A stretch of 64,000 nt of DNA from Anoplopoma fimbria (GCF_027596085.1 NC_072472.1:6696745-6760744); one strand, 5' to 3'. Positions 13,801 to 24,306 are shown, counted from the stretch's first letter. The notes: generated by a model from the sequence alone, not told the origin. A program made the numbers and translations.

Positions 13801-15536
13801 GTATAACATGTTTATCTAAATCTGCACACATTTTGATGCTAAGCTTCCTGTTTCTTTTACTAATGAATGATTTCTTCTATTCTTATTCAACTGCTGTTCA
13901 GAGGGATCTTTATCTCTTTCTGCTCTTTAAGTTGTCAGTCTAGTTGAGCCTTTGTACAGCTTATACATTTACAAAACAAACCCTTCATACAAAATAGCAT
14001 TTATTTGTAAAGAGGACTTTCTAAAACTTAAAAGCATGAAAGAGCATTTAGAAATAAACAGTAGTCCTCTCAGACATCTGACTTTTATCATTTTTAGAAC
14101 ATCACTGCCCACCTTATCCTGCTCTGTGTGGCCAAGTCCTTCTTCTCATCATCAGTGGTTTCTGGACAGAACACGCTCTTGTACAGACGAGTCATTATGT
14201 ACTTTTCCACTTGGTCCATCACCTGCTCCACAGACTCTGAAGAGGCTGGGGAACAAAGAGTGATCAGATCCTACTTACGCTGCCATCTAGTGGTCCCTGC
14301 ACACATAGAACTTGTTACAGAGATCCCTGAACCAACCTTTATAGTGACCCATCAGACGGTCGGCCAAGTTCTGGTAGAAATCCTGAACGCACTCCGACAG
14401 CTCGTCAGCACCCAGGTCCTGAGGAGACAGGAAGTCAACAGCTCAATCAGCAAAACAGCGCTATAAAGACAATTATTACGCCACTAGATGTCAAATCATA
14501 CCTTCTTGCCCGACATGGTCACAATGAAGGCCCGGCACTGCTTCTGGATCTCCCGGCCGGGCTTTTGGAGGTTTTTCAGGAAGTCCACAAAGTCCTTGGA
14601 CACCTGGTCTGTCTCGAAGCTGGCACGGCGGCTGATTGACGGACTGGGTGTTTTGCCCTCTGGAGTGTCTGATGAGGAAGAACAACAGTTGTGTGTGTGA
14701 CAACAAGACTGCTGTCGTCTGCAGGAAATAGTTCCACTGCAAAAACACCACTAAAACCACTTATTAGCATACAGATTAAACAAATAAGATATAAGCTGTT
14801 AATCAAAGATCTTTAGAGGTTCTGGTAGAGTGGGTGTATTCTTTATTTTGGATAAGGCAAAGGGTAATTATTTCCCCCCTGTTTTCAGTCTTTATGCTTA
14901 CATATTAAACTTACCTCCAAGTTCCAGCTACACACTTAAGCTGACCCAGACCCCTTCAAATATTTCAGGCTCGCTAAACGAGCATAGCATGAAGCTGTGA
15001 GTGAGGCAACAGGCAGGTAGGTGTAAATGTACCTTTCTTGGAAGCAGTGCGTGACGAGGGGCTGAAGAACTTCTTCACCGTGGTCACTTTCCGTGTCTTC
15101 TCGTTGGTCTTCTTCTCCTCAAACTTGGAGAAGGGTCCCAGGGAGGCGTGCCCCGGGTGTGGTTGCGGTGCGGCAGACTGGGCGTGGGACTGTGTCTGCG
15201 GTCCATGACTACTGGCATATGCTGCCTCCTCCTCCCGCTGCAGCCTGGAGCAAAAAAACACCAGCAATCAGTGGGGGATAACGGAGGAAAAATGTACTGC
15301 AATACACTAGAAGTGCAGTTTGAAACGTTTCAAACCAGGAAGTGAAGGTCTTACTTTTCTGCCAAGGCCCAGTCGTCCTGGATCTGTTTCTGCCGTACCC
15401 GCTGGTACTCCTCCCTCCAGCACTTGGAGCACAGGCCCTGCCAGGCCGCGTTGCCGTAGTAACCGCATCCTTTTTTGCACAGCAGGTCCGATTGGTCCAC
15501 GTGTATCCCCCCGCGTCGTTCCGTCCGCTGACTCAT
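10872..15536 (-). CDS. rabgef1: Rab5 GDP/GTP exchange factor (Rabex-5), eight coding exons
   Basis: Activates Rab5 on early endosomes and binds ubiquitin. Coding exons in transcript order: 15536-15355, 15244-15033, 14668-14502, 14418-14337, 14245-14113, 13053-12962, 12786-12530, 11288-10872. All phases close, giving 513 residues; human Rabex-5 has 491. Order: A20-type zinc finger (Cys 20, 24, 36, 39; [17 protein letters not shown]), MIU helix ([17 protein letters not shown]), [20 protein letters not shown], helical bundle (residues about 150-250), VPS9 catalytic domain ([53 protein letters not shown]), and a C-terminal tail ending [12 protein letters not shown]. The start is the ATG of [13 protein letters not shown], 13 bases after an acceptor AG; an upstream in-frame ATG lies in intron. 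Whether this is rabgef1 or the fish paralogue rabgef1l was not resolved. Confidence 0.94.
11581..11810 (+). mobile_element. SINE-like element, uninterrupted copy
   Basis: It begins GATAAGTTAAGATAAGATGA, runs through TCCTTTATTAGTCCCACAGC, GGAAATTTGCAGGATAACAG and AGAGGATAGTGCAAACAAGA, then an A/TA-rich part with AAGTATTATAAATAAG. The same order, split by two later insertions, occurs at 16872-17710. This copy therefore shows the unfilled arrangement. It lies in the last rabgef1 intron. The class is uncertain. Confidence 0.6.
13380..14100 (+). repeat. Unclassified dispersed repeat of about 0.7 kb, copy A (source of a 269-bp duplicate)
   Basis: It lies in the rabgef1 intron 13054-14112. Diverged copies lie at about 39690-40310 and 53095-53540; all three share the order CCAAATG, CTGTGCCATTGA (first two), TTTGTCAGTC, GCTAACCCTAAACTAAC (first two), GATTTCTTCTATTCTTATT or similar, CAAAACAAAC, AGGACTTTCTAAAA or similar, and AAAGCATGA. 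An internal stretch, 13651-13919, recurs at 17019-17287 with no difference I can see. There is no coding frame. The homologous part is long and its ends are unclear, so the class is unknown. Confidence 0.65.
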
Positions 15537-16384
15537 GATGCTGGACGACCTGGGAAAGGAATAATTCATCATCTGATTTATCAGTGAATTTGTATGCACG
15601 GCTGTACCCGTAACTACAGAGTGTATTTATGATCATAATAAAACACTTTATATGCACTATTGCACAAATCTAACACCTCAGAGATTAAATGATCACATTG
15701 ATCAGGTACCAGACACACAATTCCAAGTTAACACATCATTTAGAAATTAAACAAACACTTTAAAGCAACATTAGCTGTTTTGTAAAGGGGTACTCTGCAA
15801 ATGTATTATCACCTTGCTCTGTAACAGCTGGGTGAGAAACATTTAAACACAAGACGTGATGCTATGTTTATGTTGTGGCCGGAAAAATGAAGTGTTGCTG
15901 GTTTAAGGTAGTGAAACTAACACTTAGATCTGCCCCTCCTGTGCTGGAGGAAGTATTCAGACATTTTAGATACATTTATTTGACTAAATAGATGAATAAA
16001 CATGAAAAGATGCAGAGCTATAATATACTTACTACCCAGTAGTACACAAAGTACATAAAATGGCTCCACATGGATGAACTACAACATTGAAATGTTCTTT
16101 TATTACTTCATAATAATATACCAATGTGAAAGGATTACTTCTTTCACCACTACCTTGTAATAACAACAATAATAATAATAATAAATGCCACACACACACA
16201 ACTAGCTTTGGTGTTTTTCCATTGATTTGAATAGTCAGTGATGTCTAGAACATGCTGCAGTCATTTGCATATCATTAACTATCACAGAAGCAACCTTTTT
16301 AGCTCAGAAAAACATCTAGCATCCCTTCTCACTCATGCCTGGTTCAGACATTAAGCCATGTACCTGCAGCGCTGCTCCACTCAC

Positions 16385-16740
16385 CTGTAATGACGTTTCG
16401 GACGTTCAGGGAGGACGAGCACTTCCTCTCCGTGTCTGCTGCGAGAGTGTGAGGACTCCTTCAGAGGGGAGAGGACAATGACGTCGTCTCCGCCGATCAG
16501 AGGGGGGTTTATTGGTTTTATTATACGGTCAGAAACATTTATTCAACTCGTGAGAAGAGTTGATGTTGGGACGAGCCGTCTTCAAACCCCTACAGGGTTG
16601 TTTTTAACCTCGACATGCTGGTTTAAGTGAGGAGTTTATCTACTTCCGCATTGGGGGACTGTTTATGAAGGATTGGTAGGTGACGTCATGGTTCACCGGG
16701 CATGCGCAGAGTGGACCTCTTGGACATTTTATATAAACAC
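16385..16740 (-). promoter_or_regulatory. rabgef1 non-coding first exon and promoter
   Basis: On the minus strand a donor (ACAG then GTGAGTGG) at 16385/16384 ends a GC-rich non-coding exon that fits the acceptor at 15551-15550, 13 bases before the start codon. Transcription probably begins near 16490-16520. Upstream lie TGACGTCA (CRE palindrome) at 16681-16688, a second half-like site TGACGTCG near 16479, and GCATGCGCA, an NRF1-type site, at 16700-16708. A TATATAAA and a CCAAT lie at about 16728-16745, but their spacing to this exon is too great for a core promoter. The sites are seen; their use is inferred. Confidence 0.5.
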
Positions 16741-16871
16741 CAATTGGGGAGCAAACACAGCAAAACACAGTGTGAAGCAATGCACTAATCACCAAAGAAT
16801 ATAGTGATGTTGCACATCAAATTAAACAGCAGAACCTGGGCTACAAGAATATATAATATATATTATATTTA

Positions 16872-17710
16872 CATAAGATAAGATAAGATAAGATAATCCT
16901 TTATTAGTCCCGCAGCAGGGACATTTGCAGGATTACAGCAGCATTACATTTTTACATTACAGTCATTTAGCAGACGCTTTTATCCAAAGCGACTTACATG
17001 AAGTGTATTCAACATAGGTTTAAGAGGTTTAAACTGTGATTTGTCAGTCCATAGTATGTTCAGCTGATATTCTAATAGTGCTAACCCTAAACTAACTTCT
17101 ATTTCTATTGTGAAGTTTGAAGAAGCAACACATTGCCTGCTAATTCTGGCTCGTTATAGGCTGCATTTGTATAACATGTTTATCTAAATCTGCACACATT
17201 TTGATGCTAAGCTTCCTGTTTCTTTTACTAATGAATGATTTCTTCTATTCTTATTCAACTGCTGTTCAGAGGGATCTTTATCTCTTTTTTCAAGAGAACT
17301 ACTAGTCACCAGAAGTCATAAGTGCATCTCCTTTCTTAAAACAAGCATCTTAAAGCATAAACCAGAGCAAAAGTATAGTGCAGAGGCAAATTACTACGAA
17401 AACAATAATTGGAACAGACTAATACGAATACAATAAGTGCTACAAACTACTACGAATAGGATAAGTGCAGTATACGAATACAATAAGTGCAGCGAACTGA
17501 TACGAATACAATAAGTGCAACAACTAATACAAATACAATAAGTGCTACGAGGAAGGCTCAGGGTAGTACTTCTTAGCAAAGAGGATAGTGCAAACAAGAG
17601 ACATAGTAGATCAAAATAAGTATTATAAATAAGCAAATGAGCAATAAAAAACAGTAAAAAAAACTGTAAAGAACAGTTGAGAATCCACAGTAACTGAAAT
17701 ATTATATACA
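16872..17710 (+). mobile_element. Three-layer nested repeats
   Basis: Outer layer: the SINE-like unit (AAGATAAGATAATCCTTTAT to GGATTACAGCAGC), resumed at about 17575 with AGAGGATAGTGCAAACAAGA and ending near 17710; its unbroken form is at 11581-11810. Middle layer: about 16945-17575, starting TTACATTACAGTCATTTAGC and ending AGGGTAGTACTTCTTAG, with its own tandem of AATACAATAAGTGC units; its form without the inner insert is at 26925-27345. Inner layer: 17019-17287, a 269-bp internal piece of the repeat at 13651-13919, inserted after AACATAGG and before TCAAGAGAACTACTAG. The order of insertion is outer, middle, inner. There is no coding sequence. Confidence 0.8.
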
Positions 17711-19531
17711 CAGACAGAAACTATTATAAATATTGTATTGCACAGTGTATTAGTGTATTAGTGTATTATGTACATGCTCCAAACACAACTCAAACACCAA
17801 CTAAATGAATTACCAAATATCAAAATCCATATAGCGCCACTTAGTCAACCCACTCGCCACATTTCTGCCTCTACCACTATGGCACTTTATGCAGTACACA
17901 CAAACATCATCCTGAAAGTGCTTATTTATTTAGGCGAACCTGAAACTTTTTAATTTGTGCTGTGTGCCATCTTCATTTACTCTTAACCAGTAACATATAT
18001 ACTGATATTTACACATCTGAACAAATCTCACAAGTGTTCCCTTTATTATTACAGAGCAATAAATAACACGTTTAATCTAGTTTGTTAATTATTTTAAATA
18101 CAGAAAAAAAGTTGTGGTTATGTTTGACTATTTCTTACTTCCAGGAAACTCTCTGCACAGTTAAATTCACACATTCTCACAACAGTTGGACTGTAGACAT
18201 CCAGAGGCTTTCAAGGAATTTCTAAACTCAATATCTCTTTGACTACCAATTGGGCTGAAGGGCTCAGCGCACTATATCTATCCCTCAAAGTGCTCTGACT
18301 GCTTCCTTATTGACATTAGGGTTAATGTTCAATGGCTGTGTCTGAGTCTAAATGCCAACCTGATTAGAAAAAAGGGCCGTGGTATCAGTTTTATTTATCA
18401 GTTTGCGACCTCAAGCTTGCAGTTGTGCAATATTTTTTATTTTCTTCAGTTGTTTGCTCTCTTTCTAAGCTGTCTTCTGTCTGTATTCACTTCTGACATA
18501 CTTGACATTCTTGATACACATATTGATTTTTCATGGGCCAGTATTTTATGCTGCTGAGCCACAATTCAAATGAATCGTGCACTTTTAACCTTTGGCATGA
18601 GAGATGGAGAAATTGAACAAAGTGAGCGAGAACGACAAAGTAAACATGAGACAGATGACGAGGGTTGAGGAAGTTTTCAAGTAGGCTACTGTACTGAAGT
18701 ACAAATTCAAGGCACTTTTGCTTTACTTAATTATTTTAATTGTATGTAACTTTATACTAATACCTCTCAAAGGTAAATATTGTACTTTTTACTGCACCTC
18801 ATTTATCTAACAGCTTTAGTTACACATTAGTTTTTTCCCCCTTCCTGTCCAGTGAAAACTGGATATCTCCAGATGTGTTTAATGTTGAATGTTTGTGACG
18901 AACGAAGGGATGAAGTTTTCCTTTATGTGTTGAGAAAATTCTCCTTATTCTTAAGCTAAATAAACTATTTAAAAAGCCTCTTTGATCAGCTGGAAATGCA
19001 TTGTTACAAATCTGAAACAGGGCTGTTTTTCTTTTGAGAGATACGTGGTTCTCAAAAGACTGCGACACTACAATCATGATGATCTTGTAGAATATGATGC
19101 ATTGCTGTAGATTAAACTACCCAACAGTATATAAAAGAGTAGACATCTACAGAAGTTAACAGCAACAAGTAGTAACATTAATCCAGAAACGTCCTATATA
19201 ATAATACAACACTGTGAGGGAACACTTTACTGCACAATGAATACTTTTACTAAGTACATTTTGCTAATAATACTTTTACTTAAGGTAGGTAAAGGTTTGA
19301 ATGCAGAAATGTTAACTTGTGCGGAGTATTTTCACACTTTGGTACCAGTAAAGAATCTGAATACTTTTACCACCACTGTGTGTTTTTGTAAACCCAGATT
19401 CATTTGCACAGATTAGTTATGATGCATTTGTGTTTATGTTCAGGAGTGCTCTGTTGGACTGTTCATACTGAATGATAACATCCTTCTAACTGGGGCAAAT
19501 AAACACACAGAGGGGTCAGAGACACAGATAA
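17711..19531. other. Non-coding gap before the unknown gene; repeat pieces only
   Basis: It contains TACTTAAGTAC-type fragments (18670-18800, 19240-19375) and, at about 18790-19080, a copy of a family whose complement occurs at 44580-44870 and 62570-62710 (shared words include GTGTTGATTTTGAATGTTTG-like and AAGCTAAATAAA). No exon is supported. Confidence 0.5.
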
Positions 19532-19533
19532 CT

Positions 19534-19570
<37 letters not shown>
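19532..19570 (+). repeat. (GACA)n microsatellite abutting a start codon
   Basis: About nine GACA units end at 19570, directly before ATG 19571 and ten bases before ATG 19581. If transcription starts upstream, the tract lies in the 5' untranslated region of the unknown gene. Confidence 0.85.
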
Positions 19571-19571
<1 letters not shown>

Positions 19572-19580
19572 TGCACAACC

Positions 19581-22500
19581 ATGATCCTGTTGGGTCGCAC
19601 TCTGTGTCTTCCTTCTCCAGCCACCGTCCAGGAGCTGTTCTCAGTGGCTCGAGACGCCAGCGTCATCCCTGATATCTCCCTGGATCCCGTCCTCACCACC
19701 TTCCTCTCTCTGGACTCCTCGGCCGCTCTGCAGCATCACTATGCCTTCTTACAGCGGAGCATGAGCGGGGAGCAGCAGACCGCATTCGGCCTCAACTTGA
19801 CCGGAGAGCTGGGAGGCGGCAGCAGAAGGGTCACCAGTGGCGGAGTCGGGGTCGTTGCTCTGGCTCTGTCTCTGCTTTTTGACCAGGTCGCCCAACAAGT
19901 AGGTTTGTTTTATATATTATTCAATTAAGTCCTTTGCAAGGATCAAAAAGCTCAAAACAAGAGGTTAACGTTTTGTTTTTAGTGAAATATCTTGAGAATT
20001 ATTGAATGAATTGTCTTGAAATTTGGTACAGATATTCATGCTCCCCAGAGGATGAGGCCTACTGACTTGTCGTCTAGCACCACCAGCCAGTTGACATTTG
20101 TGTTTTCTATTAAAAATGTTTCATCTCAATTATTGGATGCATTGCCATGACATAAAGTGCAGACATTCATTTTCTATCAGGTCAAAACTAATGTGTTCAA
20201 TACTTTGGTTTTGTGTGTTCAATTACCTGCAAAACTACAAGAACACTGCCATCAACCTCAGCTCTACTTATTAGTAGAGCTGAAGTATTTTCACTGCTGA
20301 TAAAAACATTTTTGAATGCTGACACGCTAAACTAAGATGATACACATGTTAAACACTTACTGAACATCAGCTGTGTCAAAGTACAGCTTCAAGGAGCAGC
20401 TGGCATGACTCGTGCTGGAATGTAGAACTGTACATAAAGACAATTTTGAGGTACTTTTTCTTGAGCATTTCCATCATATGATACTTCATAATTCCACTCC
20501 ACTACTTTCTGCGAGGGAAATATTGTACTTTTTACTTCACTATGTTTACCTGTAAGCTTTAGTTCCTTTAAATTGGTTATTAATACAAAATAAATAATAC
20601 ATCAACAATATATTATTATATTTTATTATAGTTTAATCAACCCAGCTGTATTAAGTAAAATTAGCTCATTCTTTACCAGCTGCAACATTAAAAAGTTGTG
20701 AACAAATGAATGCATCAATAATCATAATCAAATAATATGATATATCTTATTCTGAAATAGGCAAATCTGCACAATAATCCTTTTGGTATTTCAAATATAT
20801 TTTAATGTGAATACTTTTGTACTTTTACTGAAGTATGATTTGACACCACAAAGGATAAACTTTTTTTGTATTGTATCACAAACAATATGCTGAAACAGAA
20901 CTGAATCTCAGTATTCTAGATGTATGTTAACCCACCAGGTCCGAGCACAAGGATCCACAGAGGGGAACCCATCAGCTCAGAGAACCCAGCCTAAGAGGAT
21001 CTTTGGCATCAGCAGTTCTTCAAGAATCGGCCGGCTCATCCACAGCTACCTCCGCCTGATCCCAGGCATCGCCAACAACCAGGAGAAGATCGCCGAGACC
21101 ACGGAGAGCCACGACAACTGGCTGAAGCTTGAGCTGATTGACCAGTATGAGAGGATGACCACGAGGAAGAGGATGAGTTCAGCGTCCATGCAGCAGTGGT
21201 TGGCAGGAGCAGCGTTTCATCTACACATAAGGTTTCACCAGGTCAGGACCAAAAGAAAAGACTGTTGAAGTTAAAAAAAAGTTTTATTTCTGCTCTGTAA
21301 AATACATGTCCTCAAGGGAAACATTTATATGGTAATTATATAATAGGTCATCAATATCAATGCAGCACAACCAGAGAATTCTTCCTCATTGTCAAAACCT
21401 GGCGCCTACATCGCCCACAATGCAACTTGACCCCTGACACATTTTACACATATGCAATAAGAAACTTTTAAGTGCAACCTTTAACCAATAACCTTTTCAA
21501 AACAAATAAGGTGAGCAAATATGACGTTCATATCAGATCAGATCAGAATTACTTTTTTCACTTGGGAAAAGCTTTCATACCAACATTTAAGTCGTAATAA
21601 CAACAATTTGGAAATCCTGATATTTCAGAATTATCCTAGAGGTCCCATTAAATAACACCTAATATTACACAAATCTCCCCAAAAAATAAATATGGATGGT
21701 TCTCATCCGCTAACGACTGTTGTCTAATGCAATTAAACCCACATTTAATGGATGTTTTTGCTCAATTGTCAACACAATATTTTAACCCTCACATGACAAA
21801 TTCTGTAATCATACAACCATCTTGAAATCCATCGTGAATATGTCAGAAGATCAGGAATAGATTCAAATAAGATAAGATAGAACTTGATTCATCCCGAAGG
21901 AAGTTCTTTTACCAGAAACTGTGAAACATGATATATTAAAGTCATATTGTACATGGTATTGAAAGTGCACAATATGAAAAAGTAATATTACTGTTGTGAC
22001 AAATAAACAAAGGTTAGGCAAACTAAACAGTTAAAGTGACAAATACATTTTTAATGTGAAAAGGTTAGCTTGTATTGATGAAGCTCTAGAGAATGATCAC
22101 CTGAATTTGCAGCTCCTCTTGGCTTAAAGCAGCTTTATAGTGAGTTTAAGCTCATAGTTTATCTGTCAGGCCAACAACTTTACTGTTCTGGGGAACATAG
22201 TGGAGCATTTAGCAGATAAAGAGACAGTTTTTCCCTCAGGAGTTGGTGGAGACCAAAAACAGAACTAAAAGAGACTGTTGGACTTCTATTCACAGACACA
22301 GACACAAAGACTCCCCATGACTCATCATGTTGCTATGTAGCTGTTGGATGTTGAAATAAGAAACTGATCTTGTTTTAAGGTTTGCAGAAAGGCTTCACTT
22401 TCCACTTCTCTACATAAAGGACAAGCTACTTCTACACTGCATTGTTGGCGCTGTAATTTGATCTGATACTGTTCCAACAGGTTCGTCTGAACTCTGTGCC

Positions 22501-23101
22501 TCAAGGATCCGCCGAGTCACTGCGTCTGTCCTATAAGACGGCGATAAGTCACCTGGTTCAGGGCTACAAAGCCTATCTGCACCGAAACATCAAGGAGACT
22601 CCAGCAACCCAAAAACCCAGAACCGAGAACCCAGGACAAACTAACACATTAGGCAGAACCAACATGACCTGCTTAAGTAATCACATTTTCAATGACAGTC
22701 TGGTTAGAGCCTCGACTGATACGTTTAACGAGACGACCACACCCAAATTAACTGTTGACATTAGCAGAGGCTGTAAAACTGACGGATCCGTTGGAGACTT
22801 TGGACTCCATGTGTCAAACAGAAGAAATGAAACCACTGATGTTCCAGTGAACAGAAAGACTCTGGGCAATACGACTGGACATGAGGACGTTCAGGGTCTG
22901 TTAGTTATCGAGCCAGGGAGGAATGTGAGTCACAAGGTGCAGCATCACCCCTGTCAGTCTCCGGTGATACAACAGTCTTTGGTGACTCGTATTATTAACG
23001 CTCAGGACCTGGAGCGGAACAGAAACTTTTTTCTGTACCCTGATAAAGTATTCTACAGGCTCCTCAGGCAGAAGGACGACTTTGAGCTGAAGATGAATTA
23101 A
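19581..23101 (+). CDS. Unidentified three-exon gene, 413-residue protein
   Basis: I do not recognise the family. Exons 19581-19898, 20939-21241 and 22481-23101 all join in phase 0, with good donors (GTAGGT, GTCAGG) and acceptors (CCACCAG, TCCAACAG). Codon use and amino-acid composition look coding. Residues 1-105 include a Gly/Ser-rich patch and a hydrophobic stretch GVGVVALALSLLF (about 91-103). Residues 130-235 look helical, with IHSYLRLIPGIANNQEKIAE, DNWLKLELIDQYERM and MQQWLAGAAFHLHIRFHQV. Residues 250-413 are polar and hold six N-X-S/T sequons, then a charged end YPDKVFYRLLRQKDDFELK. There is no clear signal peptide. The start is uncertain: an out-of-frame ATG at 19571 overlaps it, and TTCCTTCTCCAG at 19609-19620 could be an acceptor, so an earlier exon is possible. 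It could be a fish-specific protein. Confidence 0.7.
19975..20180 (+). repeat. Dispersed repeat in intron 1 of the unknown gene
   Basis: TTGTCTTGAAATTTGGTACA, ATATTCATG, CCCAGAGGATGA, TAGCACCACCA and TTGACATTTGTG occur in order. The family is shared with the kcnj6 intron copy at 3575-3800. The rest of this intron is AT-rich with TACTTTTAC-type pieces and shows nothing else. Confidence 0.5.
22186..22300 (-). repeat. Dispersed repeat, copy 2 (inverted relative to 451-560)
   Basis: On the minus strand this reads TTAGTTCTGTTTTTGGTCTC and continues through CCACCAACTCCTGAGGGAAA; the same order is at 451-560 on the plus strand. It lies in intron 2 of the unknown gene. Confidence 0.5.
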
Positions 23102-23369
23102 ACAGAAATGAACAGTGAACATTGTCTGCTGCTTTAATTCCCTGTATTTCTGTTGATGAAAAATATATTAAATCATTTCTATTTAAAATAATTTCCATGC
23201 TGCTTTAATGAACGTTACCTGAAGTATAACCCATAAAAAATATTTCTCTAAATACGAACATCAGATTATGTTGATACCACCTTTATCAAAACTTGTGGAA
23301 ATTTAGTTAGTTTTGTCAATTACTTTGTGCTTTTAAACAATTCTCATTTAAATCTGTCTCTTTTTTATA

Positions 23370-23617
23370 CAGTACCAGTCAAAAGTTTGGACACACCTTC
23401 TCATTCAACTACTTTGAAGAATCTAAAATATAAAACATATTCTGGTTTGTTGAGCATTTGTTTGTTTACCACATAATTCCATATGTGTTCCTTCATAGTT
23501 TGGATGTCTTCAATATTAATCTACAATGTAGAAAAAAAATAAAATAAAGAAAAAAAATGTTGAGCAAAAGAAAAACCATTGAATGAGAAGGTGTGTCCAA
23601 ACTTTTGACTTGTACTG
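23370..23617. mobile_element. Tc1/mariner-type MITE, 248 bp, TA-flanked
   Basis: The left end CAGTACCAGTCAAAAGTTTG and right end CAAACTTTTGACTTGTACTG are inverted repeats with TA on both sides, the target of Tc1/mariner elements. There is no transposase frame. The flanks are themselves complementary: CAATTACTTTGTG and CTCATTTAAATCT on the left pair with AGATTTAAATGAG and CACAAAGTAATTG on the right. The insertion thus sits at the centre of a longer inverted repeat, or the true element is longer. Confidence 0.75.
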
Positions 23618-24020
23618 TATAAAAAAAGAGATTTAAATGAGAATTATTTAAAATCACAAAGTAATTGACAAAACTGTACTTAAGTACTGTAGTTGAATAA
23701 ATGTAAAAATAAAAATAAAAATAAAGAAAAACCATTGAATGAGAAGGTGTGTCCAAACTTTTGACTTGTACTGTATAAAAAAAGAGATTTAAATGAGAAT
23801 TATTTAAAATCACAAAGTAATTGACAAAACTGTACTCAAGTACTGTAGTTGAATAAATGTAAAAATAAAAATAAAGAAAAACCATTGAATGAGACGGTGT
23901 GTCCAAACTTTTGACTTGTACTGTATAAAAAAAGAGATTTAAATGAGAATTATTTAAAATCACAAAGTAATTGACAAAACTGTACTTAAGTACTGTAGTT
24001 GAATAAATGTACTTAGTTAC
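23571..24020 (+). repeat. Three tandem copies (about 150 bp) of the MITE right end plus flank
   Basis: ACCATTGAATGAG recurs at 23575, 23731 and 23881, each followed by GGTGTGTCCAAACTTTTGAC, AAAAAAAGAGATTTAAATGA, CACAAAGTAATTGACAAAAC and GTACTGTAGTTGAATAAATG. The copies differ by only a few bases, such as ACTTAAG and ACTCAAG. This is a recent local tandem amplification. The long open frame on the minus strand is an artefact of the repeat. Confidence 0.85.
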
Positions 24021-24079
24021 TTTCCCCAAATGTATTTTCCACTCCACTGCCTCTTCCTTCAAAATATATTTAAAAACAG

Positions 24080-24306
24080 TCCGACCACTAGGGGGCGACG
24101 TTCTCTCCTCGCCGCTTGCAGCCCGCTGGAAACGCCTCATTAGCAGAAGAAGAGCGTTGAGCCACCCCAGTGCTGTCACATGACCCCTGCTGATTACACG
24201 CGGCGCTGCGTGCACAACGTGACCATCTCTCTCTTTTTACTTCCGCACTCTACCATGAACAGGACGAGCGAGCTCTGCTAGGTGTCTGCACGATAAATAT
24301 CACCAG
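24080..24306 (+). promoter_or_regulatory. ttc3 promoter and non-coding first exon
   Basis: A locally GC-rich stretch in AT-rich surroundings ends in a donor (CACCAG then GTATGTG) at 24306/24307. The next acceptor in the same sense that leads into TTC3 is at 27728. ACTTCCGC (ETS-like) lies at 24239-24246. ATG 24255 opens a short upstream frame (MNRTSELC then stop, 24255-24281), wholly inside the presumed leader. The exact start of transcription is not visible. Confidence 0.5.

Noticed and set aside
16727..16746. TATATAAA and CCAAT as a plus-strand promoter for the unknown gene
   Set aside because: Almost 3 kb from the first exon with the nested repeats between; no transcript evidence.
23493..24215. 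A 240-codon open frame on the minus strand with three similar blocks
   Set aside because: It is the translation of the MITE end and its tandem copies; the protein repeats only because the DNA does, and no domain is seen.
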